NCBI GenBank assembly: GCA_014843695.1
Contig: CM026386.1
Location: forward strand, 89,817,560 to 89,881,559
Source of the DNA: Archivesica marissinica
Taxonomy: Eukaryota > Mollusca > Bivalvia > Venerida > Vesicomyidae
DNA: 64,000 nucleotides
Direction: 5' to 3'
The notes below the pieces were generated by a model. It made no database searches, was not told the DNA's origin, and worked only from the letters and a program-made list of their open reading frames with translations. The position numbers and the translations under genes were made by a program. Shown here one piece after another: positions 10,513 through 24,430 of this stretch (positions are counted from its first letter, which is position 1; each line of letters opens with the position of its first letter).

Positions 10513-11592
10513 GCGGGGCTGGTTATCACCATGTACTGGCACGGGTTGGTTATCACCCTGTACTGGCGCGGGCTGGTTATCACCATGTACTGGCGCGGGC
10601 TGGTTATCACCCTGTACTGGCGCGGGCTGGTTATCATTCTGTACTGGCGCGGGCTGGTTATCACCCTGTACTGGCGCGGGTTGGTTATCATCCTGTACTG
10701 GCGCGGGCTGGTTATCATCCTGTACTGGCGCGGGTTGGTTATCATCCTGTACTGGCGCGGGCTGGTTATCATCCTGTACTGGCGCGGGCTGGTTATCATC
10801 CTGTACTGGCGCGGGCTGGTTATCATACTGTACTGGCGCGGGTGGTTATCATCCTGTACTGGCGCGGGCTGTTTTTGTTGGGTGGTTTTGTTGGCGCGGG
10901 CTGGTTATCATATGTATAGGGGGCTGGTTATCATACTGTACTGGCGCAGGTTGGTTATCATCTGTACTGGCGCGGGCTGGTTATCATACTGTACTGGCGC
11001 AGGTTGGTTATCATCCTGTACTGGCGCGGGTTGGTTATCATACTGTACTGGCGCGGGCTGGTTATCATACTGTACTGGCGCGGGTTGGTTATCATACTGT
11101 ACTGGCGCGGGCTGGTTATCATCCTGTACTGGCGCGGGCTGGTTATCATCCTGTACTGGCGCGGGTTGGTTATCATCCTGTACTGGCGCGGGCTGGTTAT
11201 CATACTGTACTGGCGCGGGCTGGTTATCATCCTGTACTGGCGCGGGTTGGTTATCATCTGTACATCATCTGTACTGCGCGGGCTGGTTCACCTATACTGG
11301 CGCGGGTTGGTTATCATACTGTACTGGCGGGGGCTGGTTATCATCATGTACTGGCGGGGCTGGTTATCATACTGTACTGGCGGGGGCTGGTTATCATACT
11401 GTACTGGCGCGGGTTGGTTATCATACTGTACTGGCGCGGGCTGGTTATCATAATGTACTGGCGCGGGCTGGTTATCATCCTGTACTGGCGCGGGTTGGTT
11501 ATCATACTGTACTGGCGCGGGTTGGTTATCATTCTATACTGGCACGGGCTGGTTATCATGCTGTACTGGCGGGGACTGGTTATCATGCTGTA
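9955..11592. repeat. 27-bp minisatellite inside Harbinger-2
   Basis: About 60 tandem copies of a 27-bp unit beginning GGCTGGTTATCATCCTGTAC and ending TGGCGCG are visible. Variation is concentrated at a few positions: GGC/GGT-TGG, ATCATC/ATCATA/ATCACC-CTG, GCGCG/GTGCG/GCGAG. Degenerate G/T-rich patches occur at 10226-10275 and 10869-10895. Because 27 is a multiple of three and the unit has few stops, five of six frames stay open for long distances, producing spurious proteins of up to 563 residues. The right end abuts the transposase frame directly, so the array replaces the transposase N-terminus and the N-terminus of the minus-strand gene. Confidence 0.95.
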
Positions 11593-12250
11593 CATACCAT
11601 GTGTTGGCCACTATGTTTGGTGTACGTGTTGGCACTGTGAGTCTTGAAATCAGGCATATTATCCCTCTGATTTATGACAAGTTAAGGCATGTTGTTGTTT
11701 GGCCGACAGTTGTTGAATGGCTATGGAGAGTACATGGGCCAAACTGCACATGGCTGTGGTTGCTATAGATCGAACGTCCCATCAAATTAATGTATCGACA
11801 AGAAATGGAACCACAATAACGGTATTATTCGGGGCACCGTAACTATCATTGCATGCACTCACATGTAGTGGTTGATATGCATCGACACATCGAGAATGGA
11901 TATCTAGGTCATATTGACGATGCCCAACAATACGGCTTGATGCAACAGGTTGGACCAGACTTACATTTTCCAGACGATTTGCTTATTTTAGGCGACAAAT
12001 ATCTACCCTAATCGTGATTATGTTATGAACGCATATACCTCGAAAGCAGCCAGGAGAAAGACGAAAGTGTCGTAAACTAAATAGATATATCACAAAATAC
12101 AGAGTGCGCGTAGAGCATGCTATGGCATATATCAAATGTTATAGATGTGTTGGTACTGTGTGGAGAAACCCCATAAATGTGTTGTCCCAAACGGTGTCCA
12201 TATGTGTTTCGTTGTGTGTAGGCGCAAGCAAATGGAATTGATTCTTTAAG
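11593..12250 (+). pseudogene. Harbinger-2 transposase, frameshifted pseudogene
   Basis: Directly after the 27-bp array the + strand reads TYHVLATMFGVRVGTVS, RHIIPLIYDKLRHVVVWPTV and EWLWRVHG, the helix-turn-helix-like region before the nuclease core in Harbinger transposases. The core follows in shifted frames: VAIDRTSH with the first Asp (codon 11768-11770), YYSGHRNYHCMHSHVVVD, HIDDAQQYGLMQQVGPDLHF, LILGDKYLP with the second Asp (11994-11996), and VRVEHAMAYIKCYRCVGTVW with the Glu (12113-12115). All three catalytic residues are therefore present but lie in different frames, and stops occur between them. The beginning of the protein is lost at the array junction. Family identification is strong; the copy is clearly inactive. 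Confidence 0.85.
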
Positions 12251-12251
12251 A

Positions 12252-12257
12252 AATAAA
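12252..12257 (+). terminator. poly(A) signal of Harbinger-2 transposase
   Basis: AATAAA immediately after the end of the transposase coding remnant and about 280 bp before the right terminal inverted repeat. Confidence 0.5.
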
Positions 12258-12531
12258 ATAGTATGGCTATATCCGATTTCTTTTCTTTGAATTATTGTCG
12301 TTACAAGTTGGCTTGGATGTATGGGGTTTTCATTTTACTGTCATGGCTAACCCAGATAAATAGAAGGCAACAGTCATGTACAGTTCACAGTATAGTGTAC
12401 GCCTCACAAAATAAATAACCCCTTGCTACAGCCATGCATTAATTATATATTGTACAATAAACTTGAGAAAACCCCCACTATTTTATCGTCATCCGATGTT
12501 CATCTCGTCATCAGAATAGGTTAGAAAGGCC

Positions 12532-13810
12532 TATTATGATGCTGTCATCGTAATCAATTATTACCTGCGGATCAATGTTTTATTTTGCTGTATTATGACA
12601 CAGAATCTGAATGCATGCATACTATTATACAAAATAAGTAAAGTAAAATGGATTTAGCCATACGTTCTGATAACATTACAGACGGATCTGCCCATATACC
12701 AGTTTTAAAATATACAAGTAAATACGCTATCATAACACTGTTACATGCGTTTCCATTATCGTGGTTAAGTTCGGTTTCGGTATCTTGGGTATGCATTGAT
12801 TAAGCGAACTAAACATCGGAGTTTAATACTAACTAAATGTTGTGTACCAGCGACAAGGAAGTTTAGATATTGCGCGGTTGTCCATACCTACATGCACATG
12901 TAGGAAGTTATAAACTTATTTAAGCTGTATTAAAGTAACGAACCAGTATGGCAATTCAGAGTGTGTTGTTTATATGTGGATTATGCTATATAGTTGGTAA
13001 TATTTTCATAATATATGTTACATGTTGTAAGATAATACATTCCGCTAATCCAGCAAATGATATAGTATTATAACTTATATATAATAATGCTGACATTACA
13101 TCTTATTTGGTTTGTTGACATTGTAATTGAGTATATACTGCCTATGTTGATACTCCCCGAGCCCGGCAGGTCATTGTTCTACTTGTTATACCATTTAAAT
13201 GTGTTGAATTTCTTAGAACAGTAAGAAGCGATATGAAAATCTAATGAACAAGTATATGATCCCACATCTGGACATGACGGTGTCAAGGTAAATATCACCA
13301 ATTAGTTAAATAACTTCATTGAGGCAGTCGGCGGGTTACTAATGATAAAATAAAATCGATGAAAATCCCTATAGAAAAAAGTGACTGAAAACATTGAAAG
13401 ACACCACAACAAGCTTGCTCTATACTCGATTACCGCTCATGGAATATCATCGCAAGTGGTGCTATGTTTACATATACCCTGTAACATTACGTTAATAGTA
13501 TATAATTATATAAAACTATTGTTTGTATGGCATACTTGATTTAGCTGAGATTCGTACTGCACGGTACGAATATTTGTGCAAGTGTCACCGATCCCTTGTC
13601 ATGCCCTGACACCTTCTAAGAATATGCCACATGCAAATTGTTAGTATGACCATTTATAAATAACGATAGCTATGATTGCGATCCAATTCCAGGCTATGAC
13701 ACAAGGACGTTGATCTCATATAGTAACGTTCCTCCTTTGTTTAGTTGTAACTGTTATCTGAACTTACTTGTGGATTATCGCGGTTGATTGAAAAACAAAT
13801 TCCAAAAAGA
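12532..13810. other. AT-rich intergenic DNA
   Basis: No exon, tandem repeat or transposon end recognised between Harbinger-2 and the SINE at 13.8 kb. Confidence 0.4.
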
Positions 13811-14055
13811 TGGCTGTCCGATTAGCGCAGTTGTTAGCGCGCTCGCTTCTCACCAATGCGACCCGGGTTCGATCCTCGGACCGGGAAGTATGTGAGATGG
13901 TACAATTGTCGCCAGATCGGACATGCAGGTTTTCTCCGGGTACTCCGGTTTCCTCCCACACGAATGACCACATATACGCTTTCATCCGCACCAATGAGAG
14001 TGATTAATATAAGTTGCTAGAACTTGCTATGCAATCGGTGTAAAATATATAAAGT
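13811..14055 (+). mobile_element. tRNA-derived SINE with V-SINE-like core (family A)
   Basis: The best-preserved SINE in the window. A tRNA-like head has an A box (TAGCGCAGTTG, about 13824) and a B box (GGTTCGATCC, 13866-13875). The core contains TTTTCTCCGGGTACTCCGG and TTTCCTCCCACA (about 13930-13960), a word set I associate with the conserved core of V-SINE-type elements, including those described in molluscs. The tail (TAGAACTTGCTATGCAAT) is AT-rich. Related but more diverged copies lie at 45.2 kb (+) and 54.3 kb (-). The tRNA-like head is part of the SINE and is not a functional tRNA gene: the stems do not fold cleanly. Confidence 0.8.
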
Positions 14056-15039
14056 TTAGGCTTAAAGAAGATGTTCTATGATTATTCCCATAGTGTCAGT
14101 TGTGTTTTATTGTGTATTTTCAGTGAGCATTGTTAATTACAAAACAAATTATGTGTTCACTCAGTACTGCTACACAAGAGGATAGCTATGAAGCTATGAC
14201 CTAGTTGCTGGTTTATTAATGTAGTCCCCATGCATGTGTAATCTGAATATACATATATATATTAAAACAGTGCGACCTTTTCATCAGGACATGGGGCAGT
14301 CAAATATCAAAATATACAAAACATAATGTTTAGCATCCAACTTTACACCCATTCAAATGTGAGGGGTATGCACTTGAGTGCAAAACAGTTCAGCGATTGT
14401 TCATGTACACATATGTGTGGTTCCACAAAGCCTTATGCTTTAAAGATTCAGCTGAGTTGAGCATGCCTGTTTTATTACCTCAGATCCAGTGTTGTTTAAC
14501 GTGATTTAAAGCACATGAAGTTAAGAAAGTGTCACAGGTTGTACTATAGGACTACTTAAACATCGCGCATGCGTTTACCGCCTTTTACATTCGTGTATCT
14601 TCGTTCTTTATGTCGTATGCAACGGAATTGAATCGGGGATATTCGACAATCTACGTCGGAGACGGAAATTAGAGATTTTTTCGGGGCAATTTGCCGTGCA
14701 CGTGTTTTGTCTCGTGAACACTTGTCATTCTATGTTTGTACTGTGTCCAATCGTTTTGTTTGTTGTATTTGTATGAATGAAAGATTTATGAACGTGGATG
14801 AGAGCTCTGAATGTATTGGTTACTAATATATTTCTTTCCACAACTATACATCCGTGCTTGGACACAACCCAGGAGAACTCTTACGAGTAACGCTGTTACA
14901 TGTAAAATAATTATAAAGCAATTATATTACTATATAGTTCTACCAATATATATTGAGTAGTTTTTCATACAGACAGTGTGGTAAGTTTTGTATTATATTA
15001 ATATCGATTTTCTATATGTAAGGTTTTATGCAATGATTG
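14056..15039. other. AT-rich intergenic DNA before the 33-bp satellite
   Basis: Nothing gene-like recognised. The last 40 bp show the first recognisable but diverged satellite words. Confidence 0.4.
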
Positions 15040-18000
15040 AAATGTTTTTATACTTTATCTTCATCTTACAATTGTGTCTATCTTTCTCTATTTTCACCTT
15101 ACGATTGTTTCTATCTATCTCTATCTTCGCCTTACGATTGTTTCTATATATATCCTATCTTGTCGTTGCGATTGTTTCTATATAGCCTATCTTATCGTTG
15201 CGATTGTGTCTATCTATCTCTATTTTCACCTTACGATTGTTTCTATCTATCTCTATCTTCACCTTACGATTGTTTCTATATATCCTATCTTGTCGTACCG
15301 ACTGTTTCTATATAGCCTATCTTATCGATTTTTTCTATCTATCTATATCTTCTCGTAACGGGTGTTTCTATCTATCACAATCTTATCGTTACGGTTGTTT
15401 CTATCTATCTCTATCTTCACCTTACGATTGTTTCTATATATCATATCGTATCGTTATGATTGTTTCTATCTATCTCTATTTTCACCTTACGATTATTTCT
15501 ATATATCCTATCTGATCGTTGTAATTGTTTCTATCTATTTCTATCTTCACCTTACGATTGTTTCCATCTATATCTAACTTCACCTTACGATTGTTTCTAT
15601 CTATCCCTATCTTATCGTTGCGATTGTTTATATCTATCTCTATCTTCACCTTACGATTGTTTCCATCTTTCTCTATCTTTACCGTACGATTGTTTCTATC
15701 TATCCCTATCTTATCGTTGCGATTGTTTATATCTATCTCTATCTTCACCTTACGATTGTTTCTATGTATCCTTTCTTATCATTGCGATTATTTCTAGCTA
15801 TCTCTATCTTCACTTTAAGATTGTTTCTATATATCTCTATCTTATCATTGCGATATTTTCTAGCAATCTCTATCTTCACTTTAAGATTGTTTCTAGCTAT
15901 CTCTATCTTCACCTTACGAATGTTTCTATCTATCCCTCTCTTCACCTTACGATTGTTTCTATATATCTCTATCTTCACCATACGATTGTTTCTAGCTATC
16001 CTATCTTATCGTTGCGATTGTTTCTATATATCTCTAAATTCACCTTATGATTGTTTCTATCTATCTCTATCTTCACCTTACGATTGTTTCTCTCTATTCC
16101 TATCTTATCGTTGTGATTGTTTCTATCTATCTCTATCTTCACCTTAGGATTGTTTCTATATATCCTATCTTATCGTTGCGATTGATTATATCCACCATAT
16201 CTTCTAGATACGATTGTTTCTATCTATCCCTATCTTATCGTTGTGATTGTTTCTATCTATCTCTATCTTCACCTTACGATTAGTTCTATATATCCTATCT
16301 TATCGTTGCGATTGTTTCTATCTATCTCTATCTTCACCTTACGATTGTTTCTATCTATCTATATCATCACCTTACGATTGTTTCTATATATCCTATCTTA
16401 TCGTTGCGATTGTTTCCATCTATCTCTATCTTCACCTTACGATTGTTTCTATCTATCTATATCATCACCTTATGATTGTTTCTATATATCCTATCTTATC
16501 GTTGCGATTGTTTCTATCTATCTCTATCTTCACCTTACGATTGTTTCTATCTATCTATATCATCACCTTACGATTGTTTCTATATATCCTATCTTATCGT
16601 TGCGATTGTTTCTATCTATCTCTATCTTCACCTTACGATTGTTTCTATATATCCTATCTTATCGGTGCGATTGTTTCCATCTATCTATATCTTCACTTTA
16701 CGATTGTTTCTATATATCCTATCTTATCGTTGCGATTGTTTATATCCACCATATCTTCTAGATACGAATGTTTCTATATATCCCTATCTTATTATTACGA
16801 TTGAGTCTATATATCCCTATTTTATTGTTACGATTGTGTCTATCTATCCCTATCTTATCGTAACGGGTGTTTCTATCTATCACGGTCTTATCGTTATGAT
16901 TGTTTCTATCTATCTCTATTTTCACCTTACGATTATTTCTATATATCCTATCTTATCGTTGCGATTGTTTCTATCTATCCCTGTCTTATCGTAACGGGTG
17001 TTTCTATCTATTACGACCTTATCGTTACGATTGTTTCTATCTATCTCTATCTTCACATTACGATTGTTTCTATCTATCCCTATCTTCACATTACGATTGT
17101 TTCTATCTATCCCTATCTTCACATTACGATTGTTTCTATATATCCTATTTTCACATTACGATTGTTTCTATCTATCTCTATATTCACCCTACGATTGTTT
17201 CTATCTATCCCTATCTTATCGTTGCGATTGTTTTTATCTATCTCTATCTTCACATTACGATTGTTTCTATGTATCCTTTCTTATCGTTGCGATTGTTTCT
17301 ATCTATCTATCTCTATCTTCGCTTTACGATTGTTTCTATATATCCCTATCTTATCGTTGTGATTGTTTCTATCTATCTCTATCTTCACATTACGATTGTT
17401 TCTCTATATTCCTATATTATCGTTGTGATTGTTTCTATCTATCTCTTTCTTCACCTTACGATTGCTTCTATATATCCTATCTTATCGTTGCGATTGTTTC
17501 TATCTATCTCTATCTTCACAGTACGATTGTTTCTCTATATTCCTATATTATCGTTGTGATTGTTTCTATCTATCTCTTTCTTCACCATACGACTGCTTCT
17601 ATATATCCTATCTTATCGTTGCGATTGTTTCTATCTATCTCTAACTTCACCTTACGAATGTTTCTATATATCATATCGTATCGTTGCGATTGTTTCTATC
17701 TATCTCTATCTTCACCTTACGATTGTTTCCATCTATCACTATCTTCACATTACGATTGTTTTTATATATCCTATCTTATCGTTGAGATTGTTTCTATCTA
17801 TCTCTGCCCTCACTTTACGATTATTTCTATATATCATATCTGATCGTTGCGATTGTTTCTATCGATCTCTATCTTCACCATACGATTGTTTCCATCTATC
17901 TCTATCTTCACCTTACGATTGTTTCCATCTTTCTCTATCTTTACCGTACGATTGTTTCTATCTATCCTTATCTTATCGTTGCGATTGTTTCTAGCTATCC

Positions 18001-21000
18001 CTGTCTTATCGTAACGGGTGTTTCTATCTATTACGACCTTATCGTTACGATTGTTTCTATCTATCTCTATCTTCACAATACGATTGTTTCTATCTATCCC
18101 TATCTTCACATTACGATTGTTTCTATATATCCTATTTTCACATTACGATTGTTTCTATCTATCTCTATATTCACCCTACGATTGTTTCTATCTATCCCTA
18201 TCTTATCGTTGCGATTGTTTTTATCTATCTCTATCTTCACATTACGATTGTTTCTATGTATCCTTTCTTATCGTTGCGATTGTTTCTATCTATCTATCTA
18301 TCTATCTATCTCTATCTTCGCTTTACGATTGTTTCTATATATCCCTATCTTATCGTTGTGATTGTATCTATCTATCTATATCTTCACATTACGATTGTTT
18401 CTCTATATTCCTATATTATCGTTGTGATTGTTTCTATCTATCTCTTTCTTCACCTTATGATTGCTTCTATATATCCTATCTTATCGTTGCGATTGTTTCT
18501 ATCTATCTCTATCTTCACCTTACGATTGTTTCTATATATCCTATCTTATTTTTGCGATTGATTATATCCACAATATCTTCTAGATAAGATTATTTATATC
18601 TATCCCTATCTTATTGTTACGATTGTTTCTATATATCATATCTTATTGTTACGATTGTTTCTATCTATCTCTATCTTATCGTAACGGGTATTTCTATCTA
18701 TCACGATCTTATCGTTACGATTGTTTCTATATATCTCTATCTTCACCTTGCGATTGTTTCCATCTATATTTATCTTCACCTTACGATTGTTTCTAGATAT
18801 CCTATCTTATCGTTGCGATTCTTTCTCTCTATCTCTATCATCACCTTACGATTGTTTCCATCTTTCTCTATCTTTACCTTACGATTGTTTCTATTTATCC
18901 CTATTTTATCGTTGCGATTGTTTCTATCTATCTTCACCTTACGATTGTTTCTATATATCTCTATCTTCACCTTACGATTGTTTCTAGCTATCCTATCTTA
19001 TCGTTACGATTGTTTCTATCTATCTCTATCTTCACATTGCTACTGTTTCTATCTTTCCCTATCTTCACATTACGATTGTTTCTATCTATCTCTATCTTCA
19101 CCTTACGAATGTTTCTATATATCCTATTTTCACATTACGATTGTTTCTATCTATCTCTATCTTCACATTACGATTGTTTCTATCTATCCATATCTTCACA
19201 TTACGATTGTTTATATCTATCCATATCTTTACATTACGATTGTTTCTCTCTATCCATAGCGTCACATTACGATTGTTTCCATATATCCTATCTTCACATT
19301 ACGATTTTTCTATCTATCTCTATGTTCACCTTATGATTGTTTCTATATATCCCTATCTTCACATTACGATTGTTTCTATCTATCTCTATCTTTAGATTAC
19401 GATTATTTCTATATATCCTATTTTCACATTACGATTGTTTCTCTCTATCTCTATAATCACCCTACGATTGTTTCTATCTATCCCTATCTTATCGTTGCGA
19501 TTCTTTCTATCTATCTCTATCTTCAACTTACGATTGTTTCTAGCTATCCTATCTTATCATTACGATTGTTTCTAGCTATCTCTATCTTCACCTTACGATT
19601 GTTTCTAGCTCTCCTATCTTATCGTTGCGATTCTTTCTCTCTATCTTCACCTTACGATTGTTTCCATCTTTCTCTATCTTTACCTTACGATTGTTTCTAT
19701 CTATCCCTATCTTATCGTTGCGATTGTTTCTATCTATCTATCTATTCACTTACGATTGTTTCTATGTATCCTTTCTTATCGTTGCGATTGTTTCTAGCTA
19801 TCTCTATCTTCACTTTAAGATTGTTTCTATATATCTCTATCTTATCGGTGCGCGTTTTTCTAGCTATCTCTATCTTCACCTTACGATTGTTTCTATATAT
19901 CTCTATCTTCACCTTACGATTGTTTCTAGCTATCCTATCCTATCGTTACGATTGTTTATATCTATCTCTATCTTCACCTTACGATTGTTTCTAGCTATCC
20001 TATCTTATCGTTACGATTGTTTCTATCTATCTCTATCTTCACCTTACGATTGTTTCTAGCTATCCTATCTTATCGTTACGATTGTTTCTATCTATCTCTA
20101 TCTTCACATTGCTACTGTTTCTATCTTTCCCTATCTTCACATTACGATTGTTTCTCTCTATCTCTATAATCACCCTACGATTGTTTCTATCTATCCCTAT
20201 CTTATCGTTGCGATTCTTTCTATCTATCTCTATCTTCAACTTACGATTGTTTCTAGCTATCCTATCTTATCATTACGATTGTTTCTAGCTATCTCTATCT
20301 TCACCTTACGATTGTTTCTAACTCTCCTATCTTATCGTTGCGATTCTTTCTCTCTATCTTCACCTTACGATTGTTTCCATCTTTCTCTATCTTTACCTTA
20401 CGATTGTTTCTATCTATCCCTATCTTATCGTTGCGATTGTTTCTATCTATCTATCTATTCACTTACGATTGTTTCTATGTATCCTTTCCTATCGTTGCGA
20501 TTGTTTCTAGCTATCTCTATCTTCACTTTAAGATTGTTTCTATATATCTCTATCTTATCGTTGCGCGTTTTTCTAGCTATCTCTATCTTCACCTTACGAA
20601 TGTTTCTATCTATACCTATCTTCACCTTACGATTGTTTCTATATATCTCTATCTTCACCTTATTATTGTTTCTATCTATCTCTATCTTCACATTGCTATT
20701 GTTTCTATCTATCTCTATCTTCACATTGCTACTGTTTCTATCTTTCCCTATCTTCACATTACCATTGTTTCTATCTATCCCTATCTTCACATTACGATTG
20801 TTTCTATCTATCTCTATCTTCACCTTACGAATGTTTCTATATATCCTATTTTCACATTACGATTGTTTCTATCTATCTCTATCTTCACATTACGATTGTT
20901 TCTATCTATCCATATCTTCACATTACGATTGTTTATATCTATCCATATCTTTACATTACGATTGTTTCTCTCTATCCATAGCGTCACATTACGATTGTTT

Positions 21001-23049
21001 CCATATATCCTATCTTCACATTACGATTTTTCTATCTATCTCTATGTTCACCTTATGATTGTTTCTATATATCCCTATCTTCACATTACGATTGTTTCTA
21101 TCTATCTGTATCTTTAGATTACGATTATTTCTATCTATCCCTATCTTCACATTACGATTGTTTCTATATATCCTATTTTCACATTACGATTGTTTCTCTC
21201 TATCTCTATAATCACCCTACGATTGTTTCTATCTATCCCTATCTTATCGTTGCGATTCTTTCTATCTATCTCTATCTTCAACTTACGATTGTTTCTAGCT
21301 ATCCTATCTTATCATTACGATTGTTTCTAGCTATCTCTATCTTCACCTTACGATTGTTTCTAGCTCTCCTATCTTATCGTTGCGATTCTTTCTCTCTATC
21401 TTCACCTTACGATTGTTTCCATCTTTCTCTATCTTTACCTTACGATTGTTTCTATCTATCCCTATCTTATCGTTGCGATTGTTTCTATCTATATATCTAT
21501 TCACTTACGATTGTTTCTATGTATCCTTTCTTATCGTTGCGATTGTTTCTAGCTATCTCTATCTTCACTTTAAGATTGTTTTTATATATCTCTATCTTAT
21601 CGTTGCGCGTTTTTCTAGCTATCTCTATCTTCACCTTACGAATGTTTCTATCTATACCTATCTTCACCTTACGATTGTTTCTATATATCTCTATCTTCAC
21701 CTTACTATTGTTTCTATCTATCTCTATCTTCACATTGCTATTGTTTCTATCTTTCTCTATCTTCACATTACGATTGTTTCTATCTATCCCTATCTTCACC
21801 TTACGGATGTTTCTATATATCCTATCTTCACATTACGATTGTTTCTATATATCTCTATCTTCACCTTACTATTGTTTCTATCTATCTCTATCTTCACATT
21901 GCTATTGTTTCTATCTATCCCTATCTTCACCTTACTGATGTTTCTATATATCCTATCTTCACATTACGATTATTTCTATCTATCTCTATCTTCACATTAC
22001 GATTGTTTCTATCTATCCATATCTTCACATTACGATTGTTTATATCTATCCATATCTTCACATTACGATTGATTCTATCTATCCATATCTTCACATTACG
22101 ATTGTTTCCATATATCCTATCTTCACATTACGATTGTTTCTATCTATCTCTATCTTTAAATTACGATTGTTTCTATCTATCCCTATCTTCACATTACGAT
22201 TGTTTCAATATATCCTATTTTCACATTACGATTGTTTCTCTCTATCTCTATAATCACCCTACGATTGTTTCTAGCTATCCTATCTTATCGTTGCGATTTT
22301 TTCTCTCTATCTCTATCTTCACCTTACGATTGTTTCCATCTTTCTCTATCTTTACCTTACGATTGTTTCTATTTATCCCTATCTTATCGTTGCGATTGTT
22401 TCTATCTATCTCTATCTTCACCTTACGATTGTTTCTATGTATACTTTCTTATCGTTGCGATTGTTTCTAGCTATCTCTATCTTCACTTTAAGATTGTTTC
22501 TATATATCTCTATCTTATCGGTGCGCGTTTTTCTAGCTATCTCTATCTTCACCTTACGATTGTTTCTATATATCTCTATCTTCACCTTACGATTGTTTCT
22601 AGCTATCCTATCCTATCGTTACGATTGTTTATATCTATCTCTATCTTCACCTTACGATTGTTTCTAGCTATCCTATCTTATCGTTACGATTGTTTCTATC
22701 TATCTCTATCTTCACCTTACGATTGTTTCTAGCTATCCTATCTTATCGTTACGATTGTTTCTATCTATCTCTATCTTCACATTGCTACTGTTTCTATCTT
22801 TCCCTATCTTCACATTACCATTGTTTCTATCTATCCCTATCTTCACATTACGATTGTTTCTATCTATCTCTATCTTCACCTTACGAATGTTTCTATATAT
22901 CCTATTTTCACATTACGATTGTTTCTATCTATCTCTATCTTCACATTACGATTGTTTCTATCTATCCATATCTTCACATTACGATTGTTTATATCTATCC
23001 ATATCTTTACATTACGATTGTTTCTCTCTATCTCTATCATCACCTTACG

Positions 23050-24430
23050 ATTGTTTCCATCTTTCTCTATCTTTACCTTACGATTGTTTCTATCTATCCC
23101 TATCTTATCGTTGCGATTGTTTCTTTCTATCTCTAACTTCACCTTACGATTGTTTCTATGTATCCTTTCTTATCGTTGCGATTGTTTCTAGCTATCTCTA
23201 TCTTCACTTTACGATTGTTTCTATATATCTGTATCTTATCGTTGCGCGTTTTTCTAGCTATCTCTATCTTCACCTTACGAATGTTTCTATCTATCCCTAT
23301 CTTCACCTTACGATTGTTTCTATATATCTCTATCTTCACCTTTCTATTGTTTCTATCTATCTCTATCTTCACATTGCTATTGTTTCTATCTTTCTCTATC
23401 TTCACATTACGATTGTTTCTATCTATCCCTATCTTCACCTTACGGATGTTTCTATATATCCTATCTTCACATTACGATTGTTTCTTTCTATCTCTATCTT
23501 CACTTTACGATTGCTTCTATCTATCCCTATCTTCACCTTACTGATGTTTCTATATATCCTATCTTCACATTACGATTGTTTATATCTATATATATCTTCA
23601 CATTACGATTGTTTCTATCTATCCATATCTTCACATTACGATTGTTTATATCTATCCATATCTTCACATTACGATTGTTTCTATATATCCATATCTTCAC
23701 ATTACGATTGTTTCCATATATCCTATCTTCACATTACGATTGTTTCTATATATCTCTATGTTCACCTTACGATTGTTTCTATATATCCCTATATTCACAT
23801 TACGATTGTTTCGATCTATCTCTATCTTTAAATTACGAGTGTTTCTATCTATCCCTATCTTCACATTACGATTGTATCTATATATCCTATTTTCACATAA
23901 CGATTATTTCTCTCTATCTCTATAATCACCCTACGATTGTTTCTATCTATCCCTATCTTATCGTTGCGATTGTTTCTATCTATCTCTATCTTCACCTTAC
24001 GATTGTTTCTAGCTATCCTATCTTATCGTTGCGATTCTTTCTCTCTATCTCTATATTCACCTTACGATTGTTTCCATCTTTCTCTATCTTTATCTTACGA
24101 TTGTTTCTATCTATCCCTATCTTATCGTTGCGATTGTTTCTATCTATCTATCTCTTCACTTACGATTGTTTCTATGTATCCTTTCTTATCGTTGCGATTG
24201 TTTCTAGCTATTTATATCTTCACTTTAAGATTGTTTCTATATATCTCTATCTTATCATTGCGCGTTTTTCTAGCTATCTCTATCTTCACCTTACGAATGT
24301 TTCTATCTATCCCTATCTTCACCTTACGATTGTTTCTATATATCTCTATCTTCACCTTACTATTGTTTCTATCTATCTCTATCTTCACATTGCTATTGTT
24401 TCTATCTTTCTCTATCTTCACATTACGATT
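23050..24430. repeat. segmental copy within the satellite (pairs with 32250-33630)
   Basis: The order of variant monomers here is repeated at a constant offset of 9198 bp, for example the TATCCTTTCTTATCG word at 23161 and 32359. Point differences are few. This is a long-range duplication inside the array, on top of the local tandem repetition. Confidence 0.7.

Larger units (their letters stand above)
9541..12531 (+). mobile_element. second PIF/Harbinger transposon, 2.99 kb (Harbinger-2)
   Basis: The left end (9541, GGCATTTCTAACCTATTCTG) and the reverse complement of the right end (12531, GGCCTTTCTAACCTATTCTG) match almost perfectly through GACGAGATG, then more weakly to about 43 bp (9541-9583 and 12489-12531). 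GGC-type termini fit Harbinger. The left flank is the assembly gap, so no target duplication can be checked. Inside are a minus-strand second gene (left), a 1.6-kb array of a 27-bp unit, and a + strand transposase (right): a divergent arrangement, unlike the convergent one in Harbinger-1. The transposase motifs also belong to a different subfamily (VAIDRTSH, GDKYLP, VEHAMAYIK). Confidence 0.85.

Noticed and set aside
9949..11647. 563- and 521-residue + strand frames of GYHPVLARA / LVIILYWRG repeats
   Set aside because: Five of six frames of the 27-bp unit are open. Only the minus-strand APVQDDNQP phase connects to plausible non-repeat coding sequence, so the + frames are treated as by-products.
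13811..13885. Functional tRNA gene
   Set aside because: A and B boxes are present but the stems do not pair cleanly and a SINE core and tail follow directly. The same reasoning applies to the tRNA-like heads near 59.9 and 61.2 kb.
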